Shown here in pieces: positions 24,905 through 36,009 of a DNA stretch of 64,000 nucleotides. The stretch comes from Sternotherus odoratus (taxonomy: Eukaryota > Chordata > Testudines > Kinosternidae): contig JAVMKO010000003.1 in assembly GCA_032164245.1 (NCBI GenBank), positions 62,814,390-62,878,389 on the forward strand. The letters run 5' to 3'. The notes under the pieces are model-generated. The model was not told where the DNA came from, did not search any database, and saw only the letters and a program-made list of their open reading frames with translations. The position numbers and the translations under genes were made by a program. Within the stretch, counting starts at the first letter, position 1. Each line of letters starts with the position of its first letter.

Positions 24905-25035
24905 GACAAACAATCAGAGGTAGCCGTGTTAGTCTGCATGCATCAGACGAAGTGGGTATTAGCCCACGAAAGCTTATGCTTCAATACTTTAGTTAGTCTT
25001 TAAGGTGCCATAGGACTCTGTCACTTCAGTAAAGA
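24905..25035 (+). repeat. short dispersed repeat with a hammerhead-like fold, possibly a Penelope-like terminus
   Basis: The segment starts near CAGAGGTAGCCGTGTTAGTC and ends near AAGGTGCCATAGGACTCTG. I recognise it as a common turtle dispersed repeat. It contains CAGACGA (24944-24950), an inverted-repeat stem GTGGG/CCCAC (24952-24956 and 24963-24967), GAAA (24968-24971) and GCTTATGC. That is the layout CTGANGA, stem II, GAAA of a hammerhead ribozyme, except that the second base of the first box is A instead of T. Penelope-like elements are known to carry such motifs in their terminal repeats. This copy is expected to be inactive. Confidence 0.45.
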
Positions 25036-25869
25036 CAAAGGAAGGTTAAAACTAAAATTACCATAATAAATTACCAGAGCTTATTAATAACAATTTTGAA
25101 TCAATGTTGAGATTTAGCCTCTACAACTGCATCTACAATTAAATTGGCTTGCTCTTAGATGAACTTTTGGAAAAAGACAGAATTGGAGGGAGGGGGAGCA
25201 GGGAATCAGCCACAGGCTGAATTACAAGGTAAAGAAAAAGGTATCCAGCCATACTTACTGTCAAGCCTTAGAAAAATATCTGTCCCTGTGCTTCACACAA
25301 CCCATAAACTATACAATTCTTTGCTTCAGGGAAACATGTTCTGCCAAGAGGAGCATAGAGCAAATAGTCAACAAGAACTCATCTCCCCATGCCTTACTTC
25401 ATGAGGCAAATAACACAGAACCATCTCCTTCTTTATCCATTCAATTCAGGTCTTAATAGAGCATTTAAGCCCTTTTCCCCTGATATTTCCTACCTTGGAC
25501 TAAGTGCTCTCCCTTGTTACCTCATTATCTTCAACTCCCAGATACTGACACTCACCTTCACCCTTACAAGTAAAAAGAATTACTCTCTAAGGGAAGGGAA
25601 GCTACCTTTACTTCCACTTTTATTTCCTGTTCCCCATTTATTACAGCTGGAAGCCTATTCCCTTAGGATTAGTACCTGAGATAATAATGAAAATGTGGGG
25701 CTGTTTAGAACAGTCTGTTAATCCTTTCCTGTCCTGAGCAGGTGTGTTTATCTCATTCCAGACACAACACAAAACTGATGAATTTATTTATGTAAATTTC
25801 CAATGTCACTAGATGCATCCCATAAATATAAGGAATGATTTGTATTTGTTACTCATCTCTGTGAAAATC
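25036..25869. other. unassigned non-coding DNA
   Basis: No recognisable gene or repeat is visible. Two short open frames (25159-25404 and 25389-25679, +) have no family resemblance. Confidence 0.45.
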
Positions 25870-26060
25870 AGTGGTGCTTGTTTAGTGGCTAGTGCATAGG
25901 GTTTCTTGTCTGGAAACTTAGATTTCTTTTCAGGCTATAACATGGACTATGCGAATCAACTAACTTCTCTGTGCTTTGGTTTCCCCATTTGCAGGACTGA
26001 CATAATAATGCTTAACTTTCAGGGATTTTGTGAGGTTTAAATAAAGTTTGCAAAGATTTT
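25870..26060 (+). mobile_element. MIR-like core SINE
   Basis: Ordered landmarks match the MIR plan: TAGTGGCTAGTGCATAGGG (the tRNA-like start of the unit), a central core, then CTCTGTGCTTTGGTTTCCCC and ATTTGCAGGACTGACATAAT. The end is GATTTTGTGAGGTTTAAAT. It is old and diverged, as expected for an amniote-wide SINE. Confidence 0.6.
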
Positions 26061-26842
26061 CAGATAGATGGTTAGGCTAAGTATTATTATAATGAAAACT
26101 GTGGGGAATTCCACTAGAAGATCATAATGAAAATAAGAAGACTATAATAATGGTTGCATCCATTCTACTCAGGTTCTTATGCAAAGCTCATTATGATGGT
26201 TCCTGAGCACCTTCTACTTGTGCTTTAAGTAATGTGACTAGCATCTGCCATGCGTAAATAAGAGCTGAGCGAAAAACTGATTTTTCAGTTCAGCCAAACC
26301 AAAAAAAAAAAAAGGGAAAATATTTTGTTTGGATTCTAAAAATGTTTTGCTTTTGTTGGCCAATTGGAAAAGTCTCTTTCAGTCATTTGTAAACAGACAG
26401 CTTCAGAAAAATGCCTGTTATAATAAGCTTTAGGGTAGTGATTAGGGAACCGAGAGTTTTGAACTCAGACCTACCCCTTCACAGGGGTTCTAACAACTAG
26501 GATCTTTGGGGGGGGGGGGGGGGGAGGCTTAACTGTTCCTGTTGAAGCTGTTCCACTTTGTATAACTATGTACGTATTCATTGGGCTATAGTCTCCCTAT
26601 TCAGACATTAACTAGGAGATGGGGATTCAAATCTCAGAATCAGGCAGAGAAGATTTGAATCAGCGCCACACACGAGTGGGCTAATAACCAAGTTATTGAG
26701 TTATACTCTCTTTGGCCTAAAGAGTACTTATATATTGGTACAAACAGGTGCAACAGGGGAGATTGAGAGCTACTTATCCCAGAGTACCCTATAGCCTACT
26801 CATTTAGCTGCCCAGCTGGGAGATGGTAGATCTGAATTCGAA
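26061..26842. other. unassigned DNA with possible tRNA-SINE fragments
   Basis: Blocks near 26430-26480, 26600-26660 and 26790-26840 (GTAGTGATTAGGG, GGGGATTCAAATC, GAGATGGTAGATCTGAATTC) look like pieces of MIR-like or other tRNA-derived SINEs. A run of about 18 G is at 26506-26524. Nothing here is coding. Confidence 0.3.
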
Positions 26843-26847
26843 GGGAG

Positions 26848-27700
26848 TGTGATGGGGTTCAACTCACCACCGCTGGCATCTTCAGTGGGTCACCCTGGGA
26901 ATTAGCTCTCGACCACTGCAGAGCGTCCTCAATGCATGGTGTCTGGCCCATCATCTGCTCTGCTGGCCTGAGACCCATGTTGCTCCCTCCTCGGGGGCAT
27001 CCTCCTCCAAACAGTAGCTTCTTCTGCTTCAGGACACTGCCCTCTGGCAGTGTTCACCACTCAGGTCTCACCCCCTTGCGGGGGGAGGGAGGTTGTTAAC
27101 AACAGTTCTTCTGCTTGCACCTGCCCTGGTGGCCCACCACAGCCCTATAGTCTGACCCCTTTTCTCAGGGACAGGTTGCAGTTTATTTCAGCCTCTCTCT
27201 TTGACAGCCAGGTGCAATGCAAAGGGGGGGGGGGGGGATGACCCAGGCCCATCCACTACTCTGGGTCCTGACCTAGGGACACTCTAGCAACAACCTCCCT
27301 CTGCAATTCTTCTCTCCCCTTTTGTCTGCCTAGCTTCCCCAGGCCACTTCCCCTTTTAGTCCTATGAACATTCTTGACCCTTTTTAGCACAGGCCACAGC
27401 ATGGCAGGTAATAGGGTGGAGCTCCATTCCTCTCCCCCAAGCATGCCCAGCACTGCTCTGTCCAAGACACTGCTCCTTATACCAAGACCTAATCCTTCTC
27501 CCTTGCTAGCCAGGGAGTGACTGACTGCTTCCCTTCCTGGCAGCCTTTATATAGGACCTAGCCCGGCCCTGATTGGCTGCCTCTTCCTCTACCCTGATTG
27601 GCTTTCCCCATGCCTTTGCTGATTGGCTGCTAGTCTGTGCAGCCTCTCTAGTCTGGTTCAGCCTTTTTCCCCCCGTGGTGTGGGGTACCAGACCACAACA
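26848..27700 (-). mobile_element. solo LTR with 5-bp duplication GGGAG
   Basis: On the minus strand the LTR starts TGTTGTGGTCTGG (from 27700) and ends CCCCATCACA (at 26848). It is flanked by GGGAG at 26843-26847 and 27701-27705. Promoter features on the minus strand are three AGCCAATCAG (CCAAT) boxes, complementary to GATTGGCT near 27571, 27596 and 27621. A TATA box CTATATAAAGG is at about 27545-27555 and a polyadenylation signal AATAAA, complementary to TTTATT, is at 27182-27187. Their order is U3-R as expected. The length is 853 bp and there is no internal coding region. A run of G near 27224-27238 is inside. A 5-bp duplication is compatible with gypsy or ERVL-type integration. Confidence 0.85.
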
Positions 27701-27799
27701 GGGAGATTCTCAGAGATGCCAGTTTTCTACCAGGACCTCCTCTGGCCCTGAAAGATTTTTTCAGTGACTAGGTCCTTTGTGGCCATGGAGGGGGCGGAC

Positions 27800-28255
27800 C
27801 TCCTTGTGGAGCCCCTGGTACACAACTCTGATCTATATGTGTAGATGGTGGAGTCTCTCTTGGTGTGCTTGAGGTTGGTCCTGGCAGAAACCACCAGAGT
27901 CAGAAACCTCCTGGACTACGACAGGGAGGACTGGGTGGATCCCTGTGTTCTCGGTTGATGCATGGGGATCTCCACTCTTTTGACCCCCATGCACATATTC
28001 CAGGAGGTGGAGGCCGCCTTGTCACCAGTTTCTCTTGTCTTCTTGCTGTGGGCCCTGCGAGAGGGTGCTCCCTGTTGACCCCTCACCCCAGGCCCTCCGG
28101 ACATTTTTATTCAGCCCCTGTTCCGAAAGTCCCCCCAGCCTCCCCGCTCATACCCTACACAAATTTTCCCAGCTCTATCTGTAGGACATTTTTCCCACAC
28201 CCACCCTTCATAGGAGGAAAATGCAGGAGTTATATTTTTAAAATCAAATAAGTTG
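27800..28255 (+). pseudogene. Tx1/L1-group LINE ORF2 C-terminal relic
   Basis: In one plus-strand frame, 27868-28080 reads CLRLVLAETTRVRNLLDYDR, then EDWVDP, a stop, and CMGISTLLTPMHIFQEVEAA. This is the pattern I know from the C-terminal region of turtle Tx1-type LINE ORF2 proteins, which continue through a Pro-rich segment such as TPGPPD (seen near 28085-28105). An upstream FYQDLL block is at about 27728-27745. A stop codon and missing sequence show it is dead. It begins just after the solo LTR's duplication. The 128-codon open frame here is a different frame and not a gene. Confidence 0.55.
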
Positions 28256-28605
28256 TATGTACATGTCGTTATATGTTTATATTAGAAAAGTCAAGATCAA
28301 AGAAATGTGCCTTTGCACTCACCGTGCTCAAACTAGGAATGCTGGGGGTGCTGTTACACCCCCTAGCTTAAAGTGGTTTACATCATATATGGGGTTTACA
28401 GTTTATTTCAGTGGCTTTTAGCACTTCCACTATACAAATTGTTCCAGTACCCTTGTTTGCACTTGGCGTGGAAGGTGGTGAAGCTTATGGTGGCTCTGAG
28501 AGCCTGTGAGAGTTCACCAGACAGGCTTGAATCAGTGTCTGATAAAGCCCCTTCACAGACAAGCTTTACCCTTCTGATAGATATTTCTATCATGCATGAG
28601 AAGTG

Positions 28606-29370
28606 AACATAAGAACATAACATAAGAATGGCCATACTGGGTGAGACCAAAGGTCTATCAAGCCCAGTATCCTGTTTTATGACAGTGGCCAATGCCAGAT
28701 GCCCCCGAGGAAATGAACAGAACAGGTAATCAACAAGTGATCTATGCCCTGTCACCCAATGCCAGCTTTTGGCAAACAGAGGGTAGAGACACCATTCCTG
28801 CTCATCCTGGCTAATAGCCATTGATGGACCTATCTTCCATGAATCTATCTAGCTCCCTTTTGAACCCCATTATAGTATTGGCCTTCACAACACCCTCTGA
28901 CAAGGAGCTCCAGAGGTTGACAGTGCATTGCGTGAAAAAATACTTTCTTGTGTTTGCTTTAAACTCACTACCTATTAATTTCATTTGGTGGCCCCTTGTT
29001 CTTATTATAGAAGGAGTGAATAACACTTCCTCATTTACTTTCTCTATATGACTCATGATTTTATAGACCTCTATCATATCCCCTCAGTCACCTCTTTTTC
29101 AAGCTGAAAAGTTTCAATCTTATTAATCTCTCCTTCTATGGAAACCATTCTATAACCTAATCATTTTTGTTGCCCTTTTCTGAACCTTTTCCAATTCCAA
29201 TATATCTTTTTTGAGATGGGGCAACCACATCTGCATGCAATATTTAAGGTGTGGGCATACCATTGATTTATATAGAGGCAATATGATATTTTCTGTCTTA
29301 TTATCTATCCCTTTCTTGATGATTCCCAACATTATGTTTGCTTTTTCGAAATTGTTGACCACTGCTCTTG
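28606..29370 (-). mobile_element. antisense CR1 LINE 3' fragment
   Basis: Minus-strand translation gives the CR1 RT C-terminus. HLKYCMQMWLPHLKKDILEL with EKVQKRATKMIRL lies in 29150-29362. MIEVYKIM, a TRKYFFTQCTVNLW block, and a final FKRELDRFMEDRSINGY before a stop lie in 28811-29077. The 3' untranslated region ends in GGCCATTCTTATGTTATGTT near 28606-28635, the typical CR1 tail. The two coding pieces are separated by a frameshift or stop. The element is 5'-truncated near 29370. It is one of the better-preserved CR1 pieces in the window. Confidence 0.9.
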
Positions 29371-29384
29371 TACTGAAGCTTTAG

Positions 29385-29930
29385 ATCTTTTCGGTATCCT
29401 CACCCCAGTTCATTCAGCACTTTGAAGATAAGAGCCCAGACTTGGAATTTGACACACTATTTTATGGGAAGCCAGTGAAAAGATTGAACTATTGATCTGA
29501 GGTGCTTCCAGTGGCCTGCGTTAATGAGGAAGCATGCAGCTCTGTTCTGTACTATTTGAAGTTTCTTGAGGGCTTATAGCTTCATGCCCAGCTATATTGT
29601 GTTGCTGTAGACCATTCAGGAGGTAACAAAAGCATGTATCACTGAGGCCAGCATAGAATGGAGTTTCCTAGACACCCAGAGATGGCAGAAAACATTCCTC
29701 ACAGACACTGATTTGTAAGAGCTTGGTGAGGAATCCAGAAACATTCCTAAAATGTAGAATTAATTGATACGTTTCGAGTGAACACTTTCACATAGAGAAG
29801 ATTGCACTGTGGCTACAAACTCCACAAAGTGCTTTCTGCCCACCAGCATAATCTTTATCTTCCTAGGTCCAGATTCAACCAGGCGTTATCCATCCACTGG
29901 TGGATCTCAACCATGCACTGGGACAGCTTG
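29385..29930 (-). repeat. possible ancient LINE (CR1/L3-like) relic
   Basis: Blocks such as GGAAGCCAGTGAAAAGATTG, GCAGCTCTGTTCTGTACTAT and TTGCTGTAGACCATTCAGGA resemble a very old antisense LINE 3' region found across amniotes. There are no intact motifs. Confidence 0.35.
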
Positions 29931-30035
29931 GATCAGGGGATCAGTAGATGTTCCTAGTAACGGGGAGAAAATCAATATATGAATTAATGGAGCATTGTGT
30001 AAGTAGAAATCCTTTGCTTCCACCCCCCTGCCCCC

Positions 30036-30120
30036 GAAGAGCAGGGATGGGGAAGGGCCTGAATAATACCAGGATGAACCATCCTGGTATTATTCAGGCC
30101 CTTCCCCATCCCTGCTCTTC
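30036..30120. repeat. perfect 41-bp inverted repeat with 3-base loop
   Basis: Bases 30036-30076 and 30080-30120 are exact reverse complements, with no mismatch over 41 bp, around an AAC loop at 30077-30079. The left arm begins GAAGAGCAGGGATGG. Just outside, CCCCC (30031-30035) and ATGGGG (30121-30126) could extend the stem past a small bulge. I know of no mobile-element terminus with this form. It could be a template-switch product, an assembly or read fold-back artefact, or a hairpin RNA precursor. Confidence 0.9.
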
Positions 30121-30126
30121 ATGGGG

Positions 30127-31482
30127 AAGTCAGTGAAAATAAGTGATGAAGAATGTTCAGGAAATCTTGAAGTGGAAGAGGTATTAACATAAATTATGAT
30201 ACTTCAGTTTGAAAGGGGGTATACAACGTCCTTACACCTGGCAGAGGAAAGGGTTGGAGAGAAAGGAGTGGGCAAGTAGAAAAAAAAAGTTACACCACTG
30301 CAGATGAGACAAAGCATAGCCAGTTTATCTGACTGAGGGTGTTGGTGGGACTAAAGTGGGAGACTAGTGAGACATGTTAATATTATGGAGAAAGAATTAC
30401 TTTAGTATCTCAAACACAAATCAAGCCAGTGTACAGGATATCATGAACAGAATAAGAAAAGGGCGCTAGTGCTGAGGTGAAGAGTATGACTATGGGTATG
30501 AGTCAGAGAACTGATAGACTGGGTAAGGAAGACAAAGCTGGAGAGGAAGCTGGAGGAGAAAAGTTATTTTTACCTGTAAATAGTTTTTAAAGGGATATTC
30601 CAAAGAAAGATTGATGAAAGTACACTCCATTCTTTTCACAATTGGGCAATTACATGCACCTTCATTCTGGAAGTGGCACTTCTTGGAAATATGAACCTCA
30701 GAGCAATATATTGCAGTAAAGTGTTTTTTACTCTGCTGTAGGGTTGACACACAGTTACAACACTTGGTAAATAGCATGTATCCTAGCAGGAATAACATCA
30801 ATTTACCCTGTCATTTGTGACAGTGTATACAATAGCTATCTAACTTTCCTTAATTAAGAAAGTTCCTTGTTGTCTATAAAAATGAACATGCAATTCTGAG
30901 GTGCCTAATAGATTAATGTAGAGCCACTTTCTGTTATTACAACTCCTGTCAGAGGGATGAAGTATCTGAATGTTAATGTCTTCTGTTTCTGTGAAAGATA
31001 GGAGTGTGTGAACTTTTCCAAGTTCAGTATTTTAAAAATGTCAGCCATTTTTATTCTTCCTTGTTCACAGCTTCCATGTTTTGTGAGGAACAGAGAAAAC
31101 CCGATCCATTCAAAACTGAGATTTGATTATTCTTGAGCTTTCCATTAAACATTCTTTGTTTCCTCCTATAATGCCACATTTAATATTCAGTTGTAAATAA
31201 TTGAAATGAATTCCTGCTATCAATTTATTTTCACAGTGCATTATATATGATCCACAACATGTTCACCCCCACTGGAATATACTAATTGATCATTGACAGC
31301 AATAACTCAGGAGAGGACAGGCCACAGGCATATTGTAGTAGAGTCCAAAATCATCTTCTAATACACAGAAGAATAATATAATTACTCAGAACTGGTTAAA
31401 ACTTTATACCTGGAGACATGGGGTCCTAATATACAACCTGCAAGTTTCAGGGCAAAATTTTCAAAAGCACCTAAGTGACTCT
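30127..31482. other. unassigned non-coding DNA
   Basis: No recognisable gene or bounded repeat is visible. The 103-codon minus-strand open frame at 30490-30801 has no family resemblance. Confidence 0.45.
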
Positions 31483-31779
31483 GTCCATGTCTACATAACA
31501 AGCTTACAGCAGCACGGCTGTACTAATGCAGCTGTGACGTTGTAAGATCACCTGTGGAGCTGCTTTCTGCCAATGAGAGGGAGCTCTCCCATTGATATAA
31601 GAAAACCACCTCCATGAGCTGTGGTAGCTAAGTTGGAAGGAGAAGGTCTCTCATTGACATAACCCTGTGCATACTACCACTTATGCCAGTGAAACTTACG
31701 TCACTCCTGGGGAGTGGTTTCTTCATACCCTCTCAGCAACAGAGGTTTTGCTGATAGAAATGGTAGTGTAGACATGGCC
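31483..31779. mobile_element. MITE with GGCCATGTCTACACTAC-type termini
   Basis: The left end GTCCATGTCTACATAAC and right end GTAGTGTAGACATGGCC are imperfect inverted repeats. Between them lie CTTACAGCAGCACGGCTG and a later GGAGTGGTTTCTTCATACC, a layout I recognise from a common turtle MITE. No clean target duplication is visible. The TCTACAC-containing ends are shared with other MITEs of the window. It is probably PIF-Harbinger or hAT-mobilised. Confidence 0.65.
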
Positions 31780-34412
31780 TTTGCTCCTTTGAAAAGTTTG
31801 CTCTCAAACACCGCAGAGTGCCAGCAAAAGACAGCTTCTCTGTTGCCCAGAGCCTTTATATAGTGCAAGGTCAGAGTGGAGTACTAGTCTGATTGAGTAG
31901 CATTTTAGTCTCTCCTTATACTGACGTTGTTATGCTCATTCAAAGCACACTGGATTTTTTCAGGGGAAAAAGACAATACACCACATTTAATAAGAATACA
32001 GCAGTTAGCATATGCTTTTCAGTCACACACACATACACATCATTCACACAATCCTGCCAGTTGATGTTTATAGTTAACAGTCCAGAGTCTGGATCAATCT
32101 AGTGGCCAGCCAGATTGATCATAGAGGGGAGCCAGGCTCTGTTGGTTGTGATCCGATGATCCTGGTGTTGCGGCAAGACAAACTCAAAGTCCCATGGCAA
32201 AGCACCCTGTTCTTATCTTTTTTTTCTCCATTGAAGTCTATAGATTTTGTTGCATCAGTTTATGACTGGTTACTTCTTAATTGGTGTTAGCTTTTGATGT
32301 TAACATTCCACAATATCTCTGAGAGGGTCATTCTGTCCTGGATTGATGTAATCACTTGTCTTTCGGGGTGCTAGCCTCCACCTCAGGGTCATCAATCCGC
32401 ACGTCCTTCATTCTGGATCCACATTGATGGTTCTCTTCACTCCTTTTTCCTTGACCAACTGACTATACAACGGCCTTCACACCTTGTCTTTTTCTGATGC
32501 ATGCATTCCTCATTTACACAAACAGTCTTTTACAGAGACCTTCAAAGATATACAGAGAGCAGTACTTTATATTGAATAAAAGACATTGTAAATCAAGCCT
32601 TGCTAAATCTTATAACCAAAACAGTTCACATTGGGGCTTCAGGCCTTCAGCATTTCTCTAATTTATTTATCATAAACACAAAACAAAATCCTGTCTCATA
32701 CTCACTAAACTTTATAACAAAAACTAATAATGCCTACCAGGGCCAAATTGTAATGCACATGTAACAGGATCCCAGGGTCATTCCTTTCTGATGTTCAAAA
32801 ACAGTGGCTGGTAGGATAAAATACAGTTTACATCAATTCGTATATTACAATTATAAAGTCCTGCTCCTACAGTGTAACATCACAACAGAGAATCTGGCCC
32901 AAGCTACCCATCTCTATTATTAGCATTAATTGGTTCCCAAAGGTTTACGATGACACATCCAGACTAATAAAAGACTGCCTGAGCCTGAAGAGCAAACAAA
33001 TCTCTGGCCCCAGTGCTGCAACTGACTAATTGTAGATGCAGGGTGTACACTCATGCAGAGTTCCATGTTTAGTTAATTGACCAAATGCCTATAAATGTTA
33101 CTCATTTAATCAAAATTACTCATTTAATAAAATAAGTGAAACACACATGGGCCTGATTGATCACAGGGTAACTCCAGTTTTACCTGGCATAATTCCTTTG
33201 AAACCACGTTTATAGGAAGACACATGAATTACTCCATCTTCATTTACTTATAAATTAGTTTTGTATTCTCTGAGCTATATGCTGATGGCTATAGATTTAC
33301 ATAGTGTATTTTTGTTTTAACTCTCACCTTCCTTTTAGATCTGATGAGATCTCACCTCTTTCAGTTCCACTGTCTTAACTTGCCACAGTTCTGTTTCTCT
33401 CTTTTTAAGCCCATCTCTTCTCTTAGTAGTTTGCATTTCTGTGCTATTGTTTCCATTTCCCTCAGTGCCACTGAATATTCAGAAGCGTACATGTGTGTTA
33501 GATGTTGCACATGTAACTTTCAGACCATTTTGCAGCAGAATGTGAATCTTAGATTAACCTCCTGTTTCATAATGTGGCATATACAATTTGCATGCTTGAA
33601 CCAAAACAATCTCTTGTGAGGTTTTAAACTTGCTCTCCACAACTATATGTTGCTGTGATTATGCAAAAGTCTTAGAAGTAGAGGAATGGTGACTTTCTCT
33701 GGTAGAACTTTAAATTAACGAAATGTGATAGAAATTCTTGGATTCTAGAATGCAGGGACTAAATATTTTTAAATTGGGTAATACTTTTTAAAATTCTTTT
33801 CTAATCCTTATAATCATCATTTCCATTAACAAGTTATGATCCTGATGATCAAAGCTGTTCGCATCTTGTCGCCTTCTAATGATACCAGTGTAAACTAATG
33901 TAAATAACTTCCATGCTAAAAATTCTTCTCCCAAGTATAGATCTCAGGGTCACTGGACTATATAAGCTCCCTCCTTGCCCTCCCATGACAAGGCACAGTC
34001 CCTGAAGGAAAGAAATAAGCACTAAGGGGTATACACTGCATATTTAGAATAATAAAAATATTTAGAATAAAAGATGGGTCTCATCCCCAAAGTCTGGATT
34101 CAAATACTGGATCTAGGTCCAGATTTTCTGGGTAGGGTCTATATTTTATCTTTTGATAGATAAGAAACCCAAATATTCCTGTAGAATATTTGTAGAAAGC
34201 CATGTAGCGAGTCATATCTTGTTCTTTTTCCTTGCTCTTTTTTTCCACATTTGATTAAAGCTATTATAATTATCAGCAACTGTGGAGAACCACAATCTGC
34301 TGGAGATAAAACAAGACAGTACTAACAAACCAGCAAATCCAGCTAACACTATTTTGACAGAGAATCAGAGTCACAAGTAAGTTAGTCATCTGAAATGCTT
34401 TATCTTCACACC
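31780..34412. other. unassigned DNA, possibly including an LTR-derived repeat
   Basis: The block 32100-32760 (from the region around GATTGATCATAGAGG to TGTAATGCACATGTAACA) reads like a dispersed turtle repeat, perhaps LTR-derived on the minus strand, but I cannot place termini. The remaining sequence is unrecognised. No defensible coding region is present. Confidence 0.3.
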
Positions 34413-34415
34413 TAA

Positions 34416-35078
34416 GGCCTTAGTTACACTGGCACTTTATAGTGCTATAAAGCTTCCAGGAGTGCTATAACTCCCTACCCATCCACACTGGCAAGGCACG
34501 TAGAGCACTATAAACCCACAGTTATACTGGTTTTGGTAATCTTCCCTTCCCCGAGGATTAACAGCTACTGCGTATTGACTGTTCCGTATTATCTCCAGTG
34601 TGAATGGGTATTAACACTTCAAACACTTTAATTGATCTCTGGAGATGCCCCAAGCCATTTAGGGCAATTGACGTCTTTTCCCTTTGTTTTGAACTTGGCT
34701 GGAGGAATGCAGAAGTACGTTTTCAGAGTTTCTCTCTTAACTTGGCAGATAAGCAATGCAAATGTTTACAGAGGGAACTGTGTGACTGAAATTCAGAGCC
34801 TGCTAGTTTTCTCTAAGGAAAACTCACTGACAGCCAGTCTCTGCAGGAAGTTCTCTCCCTCCTCATAAACACAACATGTTCCCTCACCCCCCCTCATTTA
34901 AAAGCATGTTGCATCCAGCTGAATGCTGGGATAGCTGCCCATAATGCACCACTCCCTGTGCTTCAGCAAGTCCCGCAAATGTGGCCACACTAGGACATGC
35001 TATAGCACTATACCTATTGCTGTATACAGGGACAGCTATAACCAAAAACGCTATAATCCTGTAAGTGTAGCCATGCCC
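34416..35078. mobile_element. MITE with 3-bp TAA duplication (PIF-Harbinger type)
   Basis: The left end GGCCTTAGTTACACTGGCAC pairs imperfectly with the right end GTAAGTGTAGCCATGCCC. Subterminal ATAGTGCTATAA-type and CGCTATAATCC-type sequences extend the resemblance. The flanks are TAA at 34413-34415 and TAA at 35079-35081. A 3-bp duplication of TWA type is the mark of PIF-Harbinger elements. At 663 bp it is long for a MITE and holds no transposase motif. The open frames inside are not conserved coding sequence. Confidence 0.7.
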
Positions 35079-35081
35079 TAA

Positions 35082-35600
35082 GATAAAGATAAGAATTGTG
35101 TGCTGGAACATTAGATTGTAACCTCAGAACTTGACCAAATTAAACTGCAGCCATTTTGGATGTATTTAGCCACCAGTAATTAAGAGCAGAACACCATATG
35201 GTTAGGAATAATTGTTAGTCTCTCATAGGCAAGGCCAAATTGCTGCAGCTGCAGCTTCACTAATCAGAATGCGAGGAGGGGGAAAGAGTTAACAGATCAT
35301 AAGAATGCAAGAGGGTGAGAGGGGAGCGACCTTGGCTCTGACATACAAGTTTTATTGTTGTTATGACTAGAAATATTAGAAATGCTTTGCTGGTAAGAGA
35401 TAATGAGTAATTTTTTGAAGTTAGGAGAATTGGTGACCAGTAGGGGTTACTATGGTAACCCAGTAGGGGGTTACTATGAGTTATGTGTTTTGTGAGAGTT
35501 ATCTATAAAAATAAAAGTAAACACCTTGGAGCTGAGGGAGCTTTTCTTAAGGCAAAGAGCTCTCCATCAGCTGGATAGAAGCGGGGCTTCCAGGAGTCTG
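35082..35600. other. unassigned DNA with a short tandem duplication
   Basis: A short unit (CAGTAGGGGTTACTATGGTAA) is nearly repeated at 35437-35480. TATAAAAATAAAAG at about 35503-35518 looks promoter-like, so the region could be part of an LTR, but I cannot find ends. Confidence 0.3.
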
Positions 35601-36000
35601 GCTGATGATCATAGACTCATAGGGCTTGTCTTCACTAGGCTGGGGAGGGGTCGATCTTTTGGCGATCGATTTCTCGCATCTCATCAAGACACGATAAATC
35701 GATCGCCAGCGGCTCCCCTGTCGACTCCGGAACTCCAGCTTGCCAAAAGGCGCAAGCTGGAGTCGACGGGGCAGCACGCCGCCAACTGCCACCGCCGTTT
35801 GGATGGCAGGTAAGTCGGCTGGAGATACGCAGACTTCAGCTACGTGATTCACGTAGCTGAAGTTGCTTATCTGCAGTCGATCCTTCCCCCCCGTAGTGAA
35901 GACCAGCCCATAGAAGCATAGAAAATTAGGGTTGGAAGGGACCTCTGGAGGTCATCTAGTCCAACCCCCTGCTTAAAGCAGGACCAATCTCCAACTACTC
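35600..36000 (-). mobile_element. CR1 3' tail interrupted by a MITE
   Basis: The CR1-type tail, in antisense, runs from ATCATAGACTCATA (to 35621) and resumes at 35910 through GGGTTGGAAGGGACCTCTGG to AAGCAGGACCAATCTCCAAC near 35995. A MITE at 35622-35909 sits inside the terminal part. Only about 110 bp of CR1 (or of a SINE sharing its tail) is present. Confidence 0.7.
35622..35909. mobile_element. MITE with GGGCTTGTCTTCACTA termini and ATA duplication
   Basis: The left end GGGCTTGTCTTCACTA and right end TAGTGAAGACCAGCCC are inverted repeats with one mismatch in 16. The flanks are ATA at 35619-35621 and 35910-35912. Internal palindromes are strong: CTCCAGCTTGC/GCAAGCTGGAG (35731-35761), and ACTTCAGCTACGTGA paired with its complement around an ATT loop (35831-35863). 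The element is rich in CGAT and GTCGAC sequence, unlike its surroundings. A 3-bp duplication suggests PIF-Harbinger mobilisation. Confidence 0.8.
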
Positions 36001-36009
36001 AGAACAATC

